DNA from: Hydrogenophaga flava NBRC 102514
GTDB lineage: Bacteria > Pseudomonadota > Gammaproteobacteria > Burkholderiales > Burkholderiaceae_C
DNA length: 64,000 bases
Direction: 5' to 3'
Assembly: GCF_001571145.1 (NCBI RefSeq)
Contig: NZ_BCTF01000006.1
Span: forward strand, 62,001-126,000
The notes under the pieces were generated by a model. The model worked only from the letters and a program-made list of their open reading frames with translations, did not search any database and had not been told where the DNA came from. Within the stretch, counting starts at the first letter, position 1. Every line of letters begins with the position of its first letter. Both the position numbers and the translations under genes were made by a program. Shown here piece after piece: positions 48,586 through 57,917 of the stretch.

Positions 48586-49446
48586 ATGCCGGGCGGGGCG
48601 CGGCCCGAACACATCACGGCCGCTTTCGACGGCTATTCGCTGGCGGGCCGGTTTCGCTGGTCTTCCAACCAGCACTGTCGTTTGCTGGCCATCCACGGCG
48701 CGCGCTCCGACCACCGGCGGCTGGATGCCTTGCTGCACCCCCTGCAGGCCGCGGGTGTCGGCAGCCTGGCCGGCGACCTGTCGGGGCGCACCGGGCAGTC
48801 GCCGCTGGCCAATGCCGACACCTCGCTGGCGAACAACCTGCGCGAGGCGCTGCGGTTCTCGGCGCTGCTGGGTCCGGCGCTGGACACTGTGTTCGGTCAC
48901 AGCCTGGGCGGGGCTCTGGCCATGAAGCTGGCCGAGCAATGCCAGCGGACGGTGCGGACGCTGGTGCTCAGCGGCCCGGCGCTGTACCCGGAGGCGGCCT
49001 ATGCAGTGGCGCGTTACGGTCCCGAGTTCACCCGCGCGATCTCGACCCCTTTCGGGTTCATGGACTCGTCGTCACTGCCCTTCCTCAGAAGCTTCGCAGG
49101 ACACGTGGTGCTGGTGGTCGGTCAGTACGACGGCTTGCCCGCTGAGCATCACGGCGGCGTGCGCGGTCGGTCGGCCGGCCTGGTCGATGTGCGGGACGTT
49201 TCGGGCACCTCACGAACCGTCTACAGCCCCATTCCGGCGGAGGTGTTCGAGGCCATCCGCGATGCCGCGTCTGGTCATCTCAGCGAGATCGTGCTCGAAG
49301 CCTGCGACCACAAGGTGTTGTCGCACCTCGCTCGCCACCCCGCGGCGGCCCGTGCGCTGGCGCAGAAGCTCCAGCATCTGATGGCCCACGGTCCGCAGAC
49401 GCTGCGCTGCCACATCGCCACCGACGGCAGCGTGTGCCACCGGTAG
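48586..49446 (+). CDS. Alpha/beta-hydrolase
   Basis: A 286-residue protein with the lipase-like nucleophile elbow GHSLGGAL, an early LLAIHGARSDHRR (oxyanion region) and late EACDHKVLSH supplying the likely His. It lacks a signal peptide. It starts 24 bases after the response regulator gene, so it may be read through from the transporter operon, but its function is unknown. A GTG at 48577 would add three residues. It faces the xdh operon tail to tail, 9 bases apart. Confidence 0.8.
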   Translation: MPGGARPEHITAAFDGYSLAGRFRWSSNQHCRLLAIHGARSDHRRLDALLHPLQAAGVGSLAGDLSGRTGQSPLANADTSLANNLREALRFSALLGPALDTVFGHSLGGALAMKLAEQCQRTVRTLVLSGPALYPEAAYAVARYGPEFTRAISTPFGFMDSSSLPFLRSFAGHVVLVVGQYDGLPAEHHGGVRGRSAGLVDVRDVSGTSRTVYSPIPAEVFEAIRDAASGHLSEIVLEACDHKVLSHLARHPAAARALAQKLQHLMAHGPQTLRCHIATDGSVCHR

Positions 49447-49455
49447 CGGTGCGGG

Positions 49456-51768
49456 TCAGCTCGCCAGGCTGTTGAGCACCTCTTCGGCCGTGGCCGGCGC
49501 ATTCATCGCTTCGGGCCGTCCGCCCGCCTGCGCCACCGCGTCGCGCAGCGCCTCGAACACGCTGATCGCCAGCATGAAGGGCGGTTCGCCCACGGCCTTG
49601 CTGCCGTGCACGTTGTCCTCGCGGTTCGCTTCGGGCCAGAGCTCGACCTTGAAGTGTGCGGGGATGTCGCCCGTGGCGGGGATCTTGTAGGTGCTCGGCG
49701 CGTGGGTCTGCAGGTAACCCTTGCCGTTCCACACCAGCTGTTCGGTCGTCAGCCAGCCCATGCCCTGCACGAAGCCGCCCTCGATCTGGCCAATGTCGAT
49801 GGCCGGGTTGATGCTGCGGCCCACGTCATGCAGGATGTCCACAGCCAGGACGCGGCTCTCGCCGGTCAGCGTGTCGATGGCCACTTCGGTCACCGCCGCG
49901 CCGTAGGCGAAGTAGTAGAACGGCCGGCCCAGCATGGTGACCTTGTCGTAGTGGATCTTGGGCGTGCGGTAGAAACCGTCGCTCCAGAGCTGGATGCGGT
50001 TGGCGTAGGCCGAGCCCACCACCGATTCCCAGCTTCGGGTCTGCTTCTCGGTGATGACCTGCCCGTTCTCGAAACGCACCGCACCCGCCCCCACGCCGTC
50101 CAGCCCGGCCACGAAGGCCGCGAGGTTCTGGCGCACCTGGCGCGCGGCGAACTGGGCCGCGCGGCCGTTCAGGTCGGTGCCGCTGCTGGCCGCGGTGGCG
50201 CTGGCGTTGGGCACCTTGCTGGTGTCGCTGGCGGTGCTGAGCACGCGCTCGAAGGGCACGCCCAGCTCGTCGGCCACGATGGCCGCGACCTTGGTGTTCA
50301 GGCCCTGGCCCATCTCGGTCCCGCCGTGGTTCACCTGCACGCTGCCGTCGGTGTAGACATGCACCAGCGCGCCGGCCTGGTTGAACAGCGTGGCGGTGAA
50401 GCTGATGCCGAACTTGACCGGCGTGAGCGCGATGCCGCGCTTGATGACCGGGCTGCTCGCGTTCCACTGCGCGATCTGTTCGGCGCGCTCGCGGTAGCCG
50501 CTGGTGAGCGCCAGCTGCGTCATGAGCGGTTCGAGGATGTTGTCCTCCACCGTCATCTGGTAGTGGGTGACGTTGCGTTCTTCGATGCCGTACAGGTTGG
50601 CCAGCCTAACGTCCAGCGCGTCCACACCCAGGTGGCGCGCGATGTCGCCCATGATGCGTTCGATGACGATCACGCCCTGCGGGCCGCCGAAGCCGCGGTA
50701 GGCGGTGTGGCTTTGGGTGTTGGTCTTGCAGCGGTAGGAGTGGATGGCAACGTCTTCGAGGAAGTAGGCGTTGTCGGCGTGGAAGATGGCGCGGTCGGCC
50801 ACCGGGCCCGAAAGGTCGGCGCTGAAGCCGCAGTTGGCCAGCATGTCCAGTTCCAGCCCGCACAGGCGGCCACGGTCGTCGAAGCCGACTTTGTACTGGT
50901 AGGCGAACGGGTGGCGCTTGCCGGTGATCATGAAGTCGTCGTCGCGGTCCAGGCGCAGCTTGACCGGCCGGCGCAGCTTGTTCGCGGCGATGGCGGCCCA
51001 GACCGCCAGGTGCCCGGCCTGCGTCTCCTTGCCGCCGAAGCCGCCGCCCATGCGCCGGCATTCCACCGTCACCGAATGGTTGGACAGGCCCAGCGCGTGC
51101 GACACCCAGTGCTGCACCTCGCCAGGGTGCTGTGTGCTGCTGTAGACCCACCACTGCTGCTGCTCCAGCGGCAGCACGTAGGCGATCTGGCCTTCGAGGT
51201 AGAAGTGCTCCTGTCCGCCGACCTCGAACGCGCCTTCTAGCTGGTGCGGCGCGCGCTGCAGCGCCGCGGCGGCGTCGCCCCGGGTCACGTGCACCGGCGG
51301 CAGCACGTAGCTCTGCTTCGCGTGCGCCTGTTGCGGCGTGAGCACCGGTTCCAGCGCTTCGATGTCCCACTTCACCAGCCGGGCCGCGCGGCGCGCGGTC
51401 ATCACGTCGTCGGCCACGATCAGGCCGCCGACCTGGCCGAGGAACTGCACCGTGCCCTGGGCGAAGACTTGCTCGTCGTGCGCGAAGGCCGCCAGCATTT
51501 TGTCGCCCGGGATGTCGCCCGCGCCGATGAAGGCGTGCACGCCCGGCAGGGCCAGCGCGGCGCTGGCATCGATGCCCTTGAGCACCCCGTGCGCCACCGG
51601 CGAGCACACCGGCGCCGCGTGCAGGGTGCCGCGCACCTCGGGGATGTCGTCGATGTAGGTGGCGGCGCCGGCCACCTGGGCCTTCGCACTCTCATGGAAG
51701 CGCGAGACGCCGGCCGCGGTGGTGGCGGGCGTGTTGTCCACCACAAGCTTGAGATCCGGTGCGTTCAT
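49456..51768 (-). CDS. xdhB: Xanthine dehydrogenase, molybdopterin-binding subunit XdhB
   Basis: A 770-residue large subunit that hydroxylates hypoxanthine and xanthine to urate. RRMGGGFGGKETQAG and AYRGFGGPQG are the Moco-binding motifs. GTEMGQGLNTK and the C-terminal GSKAVGEPPFMLA contain the catalytic Glu (in GEPP). It is intact over the whole family length. The start overlaps the xdhA stop by 4 bases. With xdhA broken upstream, its translation and its electron path to NAD are in doubt. xdhC, needed for cofactor insertion, is not in the window. Confidence 0.95.
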   Translation of the reverse strand: MNAPDLKLVVDNTPATTAAGVSRFHESAKAQVAGAATYIDDIPEVRGTLHAAPVCSPVAHGVLKGIDASAALALPGVHAFIGAGDIPGDKMLAAFAHDEQVFAQGTVQFLGQVGGLIVADDVMTARRAARLVKWDIEALEPVLTPQQAHAKQSYVLPPVHVTRGDAAAALQRAPHQLEGAFEVGGQEHFYLEGQIAYVLPLEQQQWWVYSSTQHPGEVQHWVSHALGLSNHSVTVECRRMGGGFGGKETQAGHLAVWAAIAANKLRRPVKLRLDRDDDFMITGKRHPFAYQYKVGFDDRGRLCGLELDMLANCGFSADLSGPVADRAIFHADNAYFLEDVAIHSYRCKTNTQSHTAYRGFGGPQGVIVIERIMGDIARHLGVDALDVRLANLYGIEERNVTHYQMTVEDNILEPLMTQLALTSGYRERAEQIAQWNASSPVIKRGIALTPVKFGISFTATLFNQAGALVHVYTDGSVQVNHGGTEMGQGLNTKVAAIVADELGVPFERVLSTASDTSKVPNASATAASSGTDLNGRAAQFAARQVRQNLAAFVAGLDGVGAGAVRFENGQVITEKQTRSWESVVGSAYANRIQLWSDGFYRTPKIHYDKVTMLGRPFYYFAYGAAVTEVAIDTLTGESRVLAVDILHDVGRSINPAIDIGQIEGGFVQGMGWLTTEQLVWNGKGYLQTHAPSTYKIPATGDIPAHFKVELWPEANREDNVHGSKAVGEPPFMLAISVFEALRDAVAQAGGRPEAMNAPATAEEVLNSLAS

Positions 51769-53267
51769 GACAGGGCCTCCAGGGTCTTGAGGCTTTCGAG
51801 GTTGATGGCCTGCTGCCCCTGGCTCTCCAGCCAGAAGCGGCGCAGCAGATTGCCCAGCACCGTCTGGCGGTAGGCGGCGCTGGCGCGCATGTCGCTGATG
51901 GGCTGGAACTCGGCGCGCAGGGCGGCGGTGGCGGCCATCACCGTGTCCTCGTTCCAGGCCTGGCCGAGCAGGGCGGCTTCGGTCTGGCGCGCGCGGGCAG
52001 GCGTGGCGGCCACGCCGCCGGCGCCGATGGACACCTGCTGCACCACACCGGCCTTCACCGTCATCTGGATGGCGAGACACACGGCAGAGATGTCGTCGTC
52101 GAAGCGCTTGCTGATCTTGTAGACCTTTTCCAGCGCGTGCCCGGTCGGCCGCGGCACCTTGATCCAGCACAGCAGCTCATCGGGCCGCATCACGTTTGTC
52201 CGGTAGCCGGTGTAGAGGTCTTCCAGCCGCAGCTCGCGGTGGGTGATCTCGCCGCCGGTCTTCGTCTTCTTCCAGCGCATCAGCACCACGCTGGCCCCCA
52301 GCGCGATCAGCAGCGGCATGGAGTCGCCGATGGGAGAGCCGTTGGCCACGTTGCCGCCCAGGGTGCCCGAGTTGCGCACCGGCAGGCCGGCGAAGCGCTG
52401 GCTGAAGCTCAGCAGCTGGGGTCACTCCTTGACCAGCGCGGCGAAAGCGTCGGTCAGGGTCACGGCCGCGCCGATGGCGATGTGGTGCGAATAGGTTTCC
52501 ACGCGCTGCAGCTCGCGCGCGGCGGTCATGTCCAGCACCTGCGGGAAGCGCTTGTGCATCTTGGTGACCCACAGCCCTACATCGGTGGTGCCGGCCACCA
52601 CCTGGGCCTGCGGGTGCGCGGCGCGGGCCTGCAGCAGGTCGGTCAGCGTGGTGGGGCGCAGGTAGGGCGTGTCCGCCGCGGGCTTCTTTTTCTTCAGTTC
52701 ACGCAGAGCGGCCACCGTCGCCGCTTCGTCCACCGTGCAGCCGGCGGGCAGGGGGAGCTGGCCCATCTGCTGCGCCGCGTCCAGGATGGGCCGGTAGCCG
52801 GTGCAGCGGCACAGGTTGCCCGAGAGGTCGGCCTGCGCCTGCTCGCGGGAAATCCCCACTCCACCCTTCGTGTTCTGGTACATGCCGAACAGGCTCATCA
52901 CGAAGCCCGGCGTGCAGAAGCCGCACTGGCTGCCGTGGCAGCGCACCATGGCTTCCTGCGCGGGATGCAGCTCGCCCGACGGCGAAGTGATGTCTTCGGC
53001 CGTGTACACCGCCATGCCATCCACCGAGTGCGCCAGGCGGATGCAGCTGTTGATGGCCTTGTACTGAAGCTGGCCGCCCACTGCCTCGCCCAGCACCACG
53101 GTGCAGGCGCCGCAGTCGCCTTCGCCACAGCCCTCTTTGGTGGCGCTCAGATGCAGGTCTTCGCGCAGCAGGTCCAGCAGGGTGCGGTCGGGCGCCACAT
53201 CGTGGACCGTCACGGCTTCGCCGCGGCGCAGGAATCTCAGGGTTTGCCCGGGTTTTTTTGCATTCAT
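51765..53267 (-). pseudogene. xdhA: Xanthine dehydrogenase small subunit XdhA, interrupted by an in-frame TGA
   Basis: The full frame would encode 500 residues. The N-terminal 2Fe-2S domain has CGEGDCGACT, the second cluster domain has CHGSQCGFCTPG and CRCTGYRPI, and the FAD domain begins near PYLRPTTLTDLLQ. Codon 282 (52424-52422) is TGA, inside ALVKE-stop-PQLLSFSQRF. After it the same frame continues with GTLGGNVANGSPIGDSMP to a normal end. Homologues carry Trp at this place, as I remember them (E-W-P), so one G-to-A change (TGG to TGA) explains it. TGA followed by C is a leaky context, so some full-length protein is possible. Confidence 0.85.
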
Positions 53268-53301
53268 GCGGCTCAGCATAGCGCCGGGGGGCGTGGCACA
53301 A

Positions 53302-53319
53302 CATATGCTCAGGCGTATG
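53302..53319. promoter_or_regulatory. Candidate LysR box between xdhA and lysR
   Basis: CATATGCTCAGGCGTATG has CATA and TATG arms around a 10-base centre, in the 95-base divergent gap. LysR-type regulators usually bind such interrupted dyads next to their divergent target. The arms are short, so this is tentative. Confidence 0.35.
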
Positions 53320-53362
53320 GCGAGAATGCCGGAACCTCCATCCGCGCGCATGAGCTCCGGGT

Positions 53363-54316
53363 ATGAAATACGTCTCCATGTTCGACAAGATTGACCTGCA
53401 CCTGATCCGCGTGCTGCACACCGTCCTGACGGAACGCAGCGTGTCGCGGGCAGCCTTGCGGCTGGGCATGTACCAGCCAGCGGTCAGCGCCTCGCTCAAG
53501 CGCCTGCGGGAACTGGCGGGGGATCCGCTTCTGGTGCGTTCGGGCGCCAGCATGGTGCCCACGGTGGCGGGGCTGCGCATGATCGAACCGGCGGCCGAGA
53601 TCCTGCGCAGCGCTGAGATGCTGTTCTCCGACGCCCGCGCCTTCGACCCGGCCACCGCGCGCCAGACCTTCAGCCTGGCCGCCAGCGACTACCTGGACCC
53701 GCTGTTCCTGCCGCAACTGGTGACGCAGGTCAAGACCACGGCGCCGAACTGCGGCATCGACATCCACCCCCTCTCGGCCGACGCCGACTACCGCGCCCAC
53801 CTGGCGCAGGGTCACTACGACGTGGTGATCGGCAACTGGCCCAAGCCGCCGCAGGAGCTGCACCTGGGCCGGCTGTTCGGCGACGAGGTGGTCTGCCTGG
53901 TGGCCAGCCACCACCCGGCCGTGCACCGCGGCTGGGACACCGAGGCCTGGCTGGCAGCGGAACACATCGCGCCGACGCCCACCCACCCCGGTGCCCGCGG
54001 TTTCATCGACGAACACCTGGCCAGCCAGGGCCTGGTGCGCAACATCACCGCGCGCTGCCCGCACTTCGGCCTGATCCCGGCCATGGTGGCGGGCACCTTG
54101 CTGGTGCTGACCACCGGCCGCCAGTACGCCGAGCGCTACGTCGGTGCATTGCCGGTCAAGGTGCTGCCGTGCCCGGTGGAGTTCCCGCGAATGATGTATT
54201 ACCAGCTCTGGCACGAGCGCACCCACGCATCCAGCGCCGGCCGCTGGCTGCGCGAGCAGATCAAGACCGTGGCCGCCTCGCTGCGGCGCGCCGAACCCGA
54301 GGCCGCTGCGGCCTGA
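53363..54316 (+). CDS. LysR-family regulator of the purine region
   Basis: A 317-residue LysR regulator of the NodD/LeuO-like long-helix type. The HTH is SVSRAALRLGMYQPAVSASL (residues about 25-44). The effector domain starts at TFSLAASDYLDPLFLPQL. It diverges from xdhAB and lies directly upstream of the purine ABC transporter genes, so it probably senses a purine or urate and controls both sides. The ribosome binding site is weak. Confidence 0.9.
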   Translation: MKYVSMFDKIDLHLIRVLHTVLTERSVSRAALRLGMYQPAVSASLKRLRELAGDPLLVRSGASMVPTVAGLRMIEPAAEILRSAEMLFSDARAFDPATARQTFSLAASDYLDPLFLPQLVTQVKTTAPNCGIDIHPLSADADYRAHLAQGHYDVVIGNWPKPPQELHLGRLFGDEVVCLVASHHPAVHRGWDTEAWLAAEHIAPTPTHPGARGFIDEHLASQGLVRNITARCPHFGLIPAMVAGTLLVLTTGRQYAERYVGALPVKVLPCPVEFPRMMYYQLWHERTHASSAGRWLREQIKTVAASLRRAEPEAAAA

Positions 54317-54345
54317 CCCCACCCACAAACGAGAAGGAGATCGCC

Positions 54346-55894
54346 TTGACGACCCCCCCGACTGCAGCTGACCGGCATCACCAAGCGCTATCCCGGCGTG
54401 GTGGCCAACAGCAATGTGTCGCTCTCTGTCGCTCCCGGCGAGGTGCACGCCGTGCTGGGCGAGAACGGTGCCGGCAAATCCACGCTGATGAAGATCATCT
54501 ACGGCTCGGTCAAACCCGACGAAGGCTCGGTGATGTTCAACGGCAAGCCGGTGCACATCCGCAACCCGCAGGAAGCGCGGGCGCTGGGCATCAGCATGGT
54601 GTTCCAGCACTTCAGCCTGTTCGACACCATCACCGTGGCCGAGAACGTCTGGCTCGGCCTGGACAAGTCGCTCACGCTCAACGAGGTGACCGCCAGCATC
54701 GACGCCACGGCGGCGGAATACGGCCTGGACATCGACCCCAAGCGCCCGGTGCACACCCTGAGCGTGGGCGAGATGCAGCGGGTCGAGATCATCCGCGCGC
54801 TGCTGACCAGCCCGCAGCTGCTGATCCTGGACGAGCCCACCTCGGTGCTGACGCCGCAGGCGGTGGAAAAGCTGTTCGTGGTGCTCAAGAAGCTGGCGTC
54901 CGAGGGCTGCTCCATCCTCTACATCAGCCACAAGCTGCACGAGATCCGCGAGCTCTGCACCGCCTGCACGGTTTTGCGCGGCGGCCAGGTCACGGGCGTG
55001 TGCAACCCGCAGAACGAAAGCAATGCGTCCCTGTCGCGCCTGATGATCGGTGCCGAGCCGCCGGCGCTGCAAGCGCGCGCGCTCAACGCCGGTGCCGATG
55101 TGCTGCAGGTGCGCGACCTGACGCTGGCCAGCGACGACCCCTTCGGCACCCATCTGCACCAGATCGCGCTGACGGTGCGGGCCGGTGAGGTGGTGGGCAT
55201 CGCGGGCGTGTCGGGCAACGGCCAGGGCGAGCTGCTCTACGCGCTCTCGGGCGAGGACCGGCGCGCGCCGGCCGGCAGCATCCGCGTGCTGGGGCAGGAT
55301 GCTTCGCGCATGGCGCCCGGCCGGCGGCGGGCGCTGGGCCTGCACTTCGTGCCCGAAGAGCGCCTGGGTCGCGGCGCGGTGCCCACGCTGTCGCTGGCGC
55401 AGAACCTGCTGCTCTCGCGCCGTGACGCCGTGGGCGCGGGTGGCTGGCTCAAGCTGGGCGCGCTCAAGGCGCAGGCCGAGGACATCATCGCCCGCTACAA
55501 GGTCAAGGCCAACGGGCCGGGCGCGGCGGCCAAGTCGCTCTCGGGCGGCAATTTGCAGAAGTTCATCGTCGGCCGCGAGATCGAAGCCAAACCCAAGCTG
55601 CTCATCGTCAGCCAGCCCACCTGGGGTGTGGACGTGGGCGCGTCGGCGCAGATCCGCGGCGAGATCCTCAGGCTGCGCGACGCCGGTTGCGCGGTGCTGG
55701 TGGTCAGCGAGGAGCTGGACGAGCTGTTCGAGATCAGCGACCGCCTGCACGTGATCGCCAAGGGGCGCCTGTCGCCCAGCATTCACCGCGCCGACGCGAC
55801 GGTCGAGCGCATCGGCGAATGGATGTCGGGCCTGTGGGACGACGCCGCGCACCACCCCAACAAGAACGAGGAGTCCGTCCATGCTGCGGCTTGA
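54346..55894 (+). CDS. BMP-type nucleoside/purine ABC transporter ATPase, with 5' frameshift
   Basis: A protein of about 515 residues with two ATPase domains. The first has GENGAGKST and LSVGEMQR. The second has the degenerate P-loop GVSGNGQGE, LSGGNLQK and SQPTWGVDVG. This is the YufO/NupO type. The expected N-terminus LQLTGITKRYPGVVAN is encoded at 54362-54409, but no start codon opens that frame. The real start looks like TTG 54346, preceded by GAGAAGGAGA, and the two frames are out of step by one base across the C7 run at 54353-54359. Without a frame correction, the first usual start is GTG 54398, which would lose strand 1 and the adenine-stacking Tyr. Confidence 0.82.
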
Positions 55895-56936
55895 AGTGCG
55901 TCCCCAGCCCTCGGCGCGCTGGGGCTATGCCTCGCCGCTGCTGGCGCTGGCCATCACCGTGGTCATCGGTGTGATCCTGTTTGCGGTGCTGGGCAAGGAC
56001 CCGGTGCGCGGCTTGCAGGTGTTCTTCTGGGAGCCGGTCAAGAGCACCTACGCGCTGTCCGAACTCATGGTCAAGGCCACGCCGCTCATGATCATCGCGC
56101 TGGGGCTGGCGGTGTGCTTCCGCTCCAACGTCTGGAACATCGGGGCCGAGGGCCAGTACCTGATCGGGGCCATCTTCGCGGCTGGCGTGGCGCTTACGGC
56201 GGACAAGACCACCGGCGGCTGGATCATCCCGGCCATCATCGTGGCGGGCATCGTGGGCGGCATGCTCTGGGCCGGCGTCACGGCCCTGCTGCGCGACCGC
56301 TTCAACGCCAACGAGATCCTGGTCAGCCTGATGTTGGTCTATGTGGCCATCCAGGTGCTCAACTACCTGGTCTACGGCCCCTGGAAAGACCCCATGGGCT
56401 ACAACTTCCCGCAGACCAAGACCTTCGAGTCGGTCACGCAGATCCCCAAGCTCATGCAGGGCTCGCGGGTGAACGTGGGCTTGCTGCTGGCGCTGGCCGG
56501 CGTGGCGGCGGTCTGGGTGTTCCTGTTCCGCACCTACTCGGGCTTTGCCCAGCAGGTGGGCGGTCTGGCGCCGGCGGCGGCGCGCTACGCGGGCTTCTCC
56601 TCGCGCAAGGCGCTGTGGATTGCGCTGCTGACCTCCGGCGGCGCCGCTGGCCTGGCGGGCGCGCTGGAGGTGGCCGGCCCCATCGGCCAGCTCACGCCCT
56701 ATGTGCCGGCGGGCTACGGTTTCGCGGCCATCATCGTGGCCTTCGTCGGCCGCCTGCACCCGGTGGGCATCGTGTTCTCGGCCATCCTGATGAGCATGTT
56801 CTACATCGGCGGTGAACTCGCGCAGTCGCGCCTGGGCCTGCCCAAGTCCATCACCGGCGTGTTCCAGGGCCTGCTGCTGTTTGCGCTGCTGGCCTGCGAC
56901 ACGCTCATCGCCTACCGCGTCGTGTGGAAGAAATAA
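55881..56936 (+). CDS. BMP-type ABC transporter permease 1
   Basis: A 351-residue membrane protein with eight or more helices, of the BPD_transp_2 family that also includes ribose and branched-chain amino-acid permeases. FRSNVWNIGAEGQYLIGA and DRFNANEILVSLMLVYVA are the family marks for nucleoside transporters (YufP/NupP). GGAGLAGALEVAGPIGQL lies near the coupling region. It overlaps the ATPase gene by 14 bases. Confidence 0.93.
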   Translation: MLRLEVRPQPSARWGYASPLLALAITVVIGVILFAVLGKDPVRGLQVFFWEPVKSTYALSELMVKATPLMIIALGLAVCFRSNVWNIGAEGQYLIGAIFAAGVALTADKTTGGWIIPAIIVAGIVGGMLWAGVTALLRDRFNANEILVSLMLVYVAIQVLNYLVYGPWKDPMGYNFPQTKTFESVTQIPKLMQGSRVNVGLLLALAGVAAVWVFLFRTYSGFAQQVGGLAPAAARYAGFSSRKALWIALLTSGGAAGLAGALEVAGPIGQLTPYVPAGYGFAAIIVAFVGRLHPVGIVFSAILMSMFYIGGELAQSRLGLPKSITGVFQGLLLFALLACDTLIAYRVVWKK

Positions 56937-56948
56937 GGAGTCGCTGAC

Positions 56949-57869
56949 ATGGAATCCACCGCACTCCTCATCGCCGCCTCGCTCAACGCCGGCACCGTGC
57001 TGGCCATCGCTTCGCTGGGCCTGCTGATCAACGAAAAAGCGGGCATCGTCAACCTGGGGGCCGAGGGCATGATGCTCTGCGCCGCCCTGGCCGGCTTTGC
57101 CACCGTGGTGCATACCGGCAGCACCGTGGCCGGCTTCGCCGCCGGCATGGCCGCCGGGGCGCTGCTGGCGGCCATCTTCGGCGGGCTGGTGATCTGGCTC
57201 AACACCAACCAGTACGCCACCGGGCTCGCGCTGTCGCTGTTCGGCGGGGGCTTCTCCGCGTTTGCCGGCACATCCTATGTGCAGGCCAAGCTGCCTGAGC
57301 AGGGCCAGTTCGCCATTCCGCTGCTGGCCGACATTCCCTTCATCGGCAATGCGCTGTTCCGCCACCACCCCATGGTCTACGTCTGCGTGGGCCTGGTGTT
57401 CGGGCTGATCTGGTTCCTGTTCCGCACGCGCGCCGGCCTTGTGCTGCGCAGCGTGGGCGAGAGCCCCGAGTCGGCGCACGCGCTGGGCTACCCGGTGCGC
57501 CGCATCCGCCTGCTGGCCGTGATGGCCGGCGGCGCGCTGTGCGGTCTGGCCGGCGCCTATGTGTCCACGGTCTACACCCCGCTGTGGGTGGAGGGCATGA
57601 CCGCCGGCAAGGGCTGGATCGCGCTGGCCCTGACGACCTTCGCCACCTGGCGCCCGGCACGCGTATTGCTCGGGGCCTACCTGTTCGGTGGCGTGACCAT
57701 GCTGCAGTTCCACCTGCAGGGCATGGGCGTCAACGTGCCGAGCCAGTTCCTGACCATGATGCCGTACCTTGCCACCATCGTCGTGCTGGTGCTGATCTCG
57801 CGCAACCCGACCTGGATCCGCGTGAACATGCCGGCGTCGATCGGAAAACCCTTTTACCCGGGTTCATAA
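56949..57869 (+). CDS. BMP-type ABC transporter permease 2
   Basis: A 306-residue partner permease (YufQ/NupQ type). INEKAGIVNLGAEGMML is the family motif near residue 30, and VRRIRLLAVMAGGALCGLAGAYVS lies in the middle. GGAG precedes the ATG. It is 12 bases downstream of permease 1. About 48 bases separate it from the binding-protein gene. Confidence 0.93.
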   Translation: MESTALLIAASLNAGTVLAIASLGLLINEKAGIVNLGAEGMMLCAALAGFATVVHTGSTVAGFAAGMAAGALLAAIFGGLVIWLNTNQYATGLALSLFGGGFSAFAGTSYVQAKLPEQGQFAIPLLADIPFIGNALFRHHPMVYVCVGLVFGLIWFLFRTRAGLVLRSVGESPESAHALGYPVRRIRLLAVMAGGALCGLAGAYVSTVYTPLWVEGMTAGKGWIALALTTFATWRPARVLLGAYLFGGVTMLQFHLQGMGVNVPSQFLTMMPYLATIVVLVLISRNPTWIRVNMPASIGKPFYPGS

Positions 57870-57917
57870 TCTTTTTTTGTTTCGCTTTCTCCACTCCCAA
57901 CCCTCCAAGAGGTTTCC

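Noticed and set aside
52422-52424. TGA in xdhA read as selenocysteine
   Set aside because: The position corresponds to Trp rather than Cys in family members as I recall them, it is in the FAD domain and not a metal site, and XdhA is not a known selenoprotein.
53294-53309. Second sigma-54-like sequence, TGGCACAACATATGCT, upstream of the purine lysR gene
   Set aside because: The GG/GC spacing fits, but the -12 element has ATGC instead of TTGC, it overlaps a better LysR-type dyad, and no enhancer sites or local activator are seen for it.
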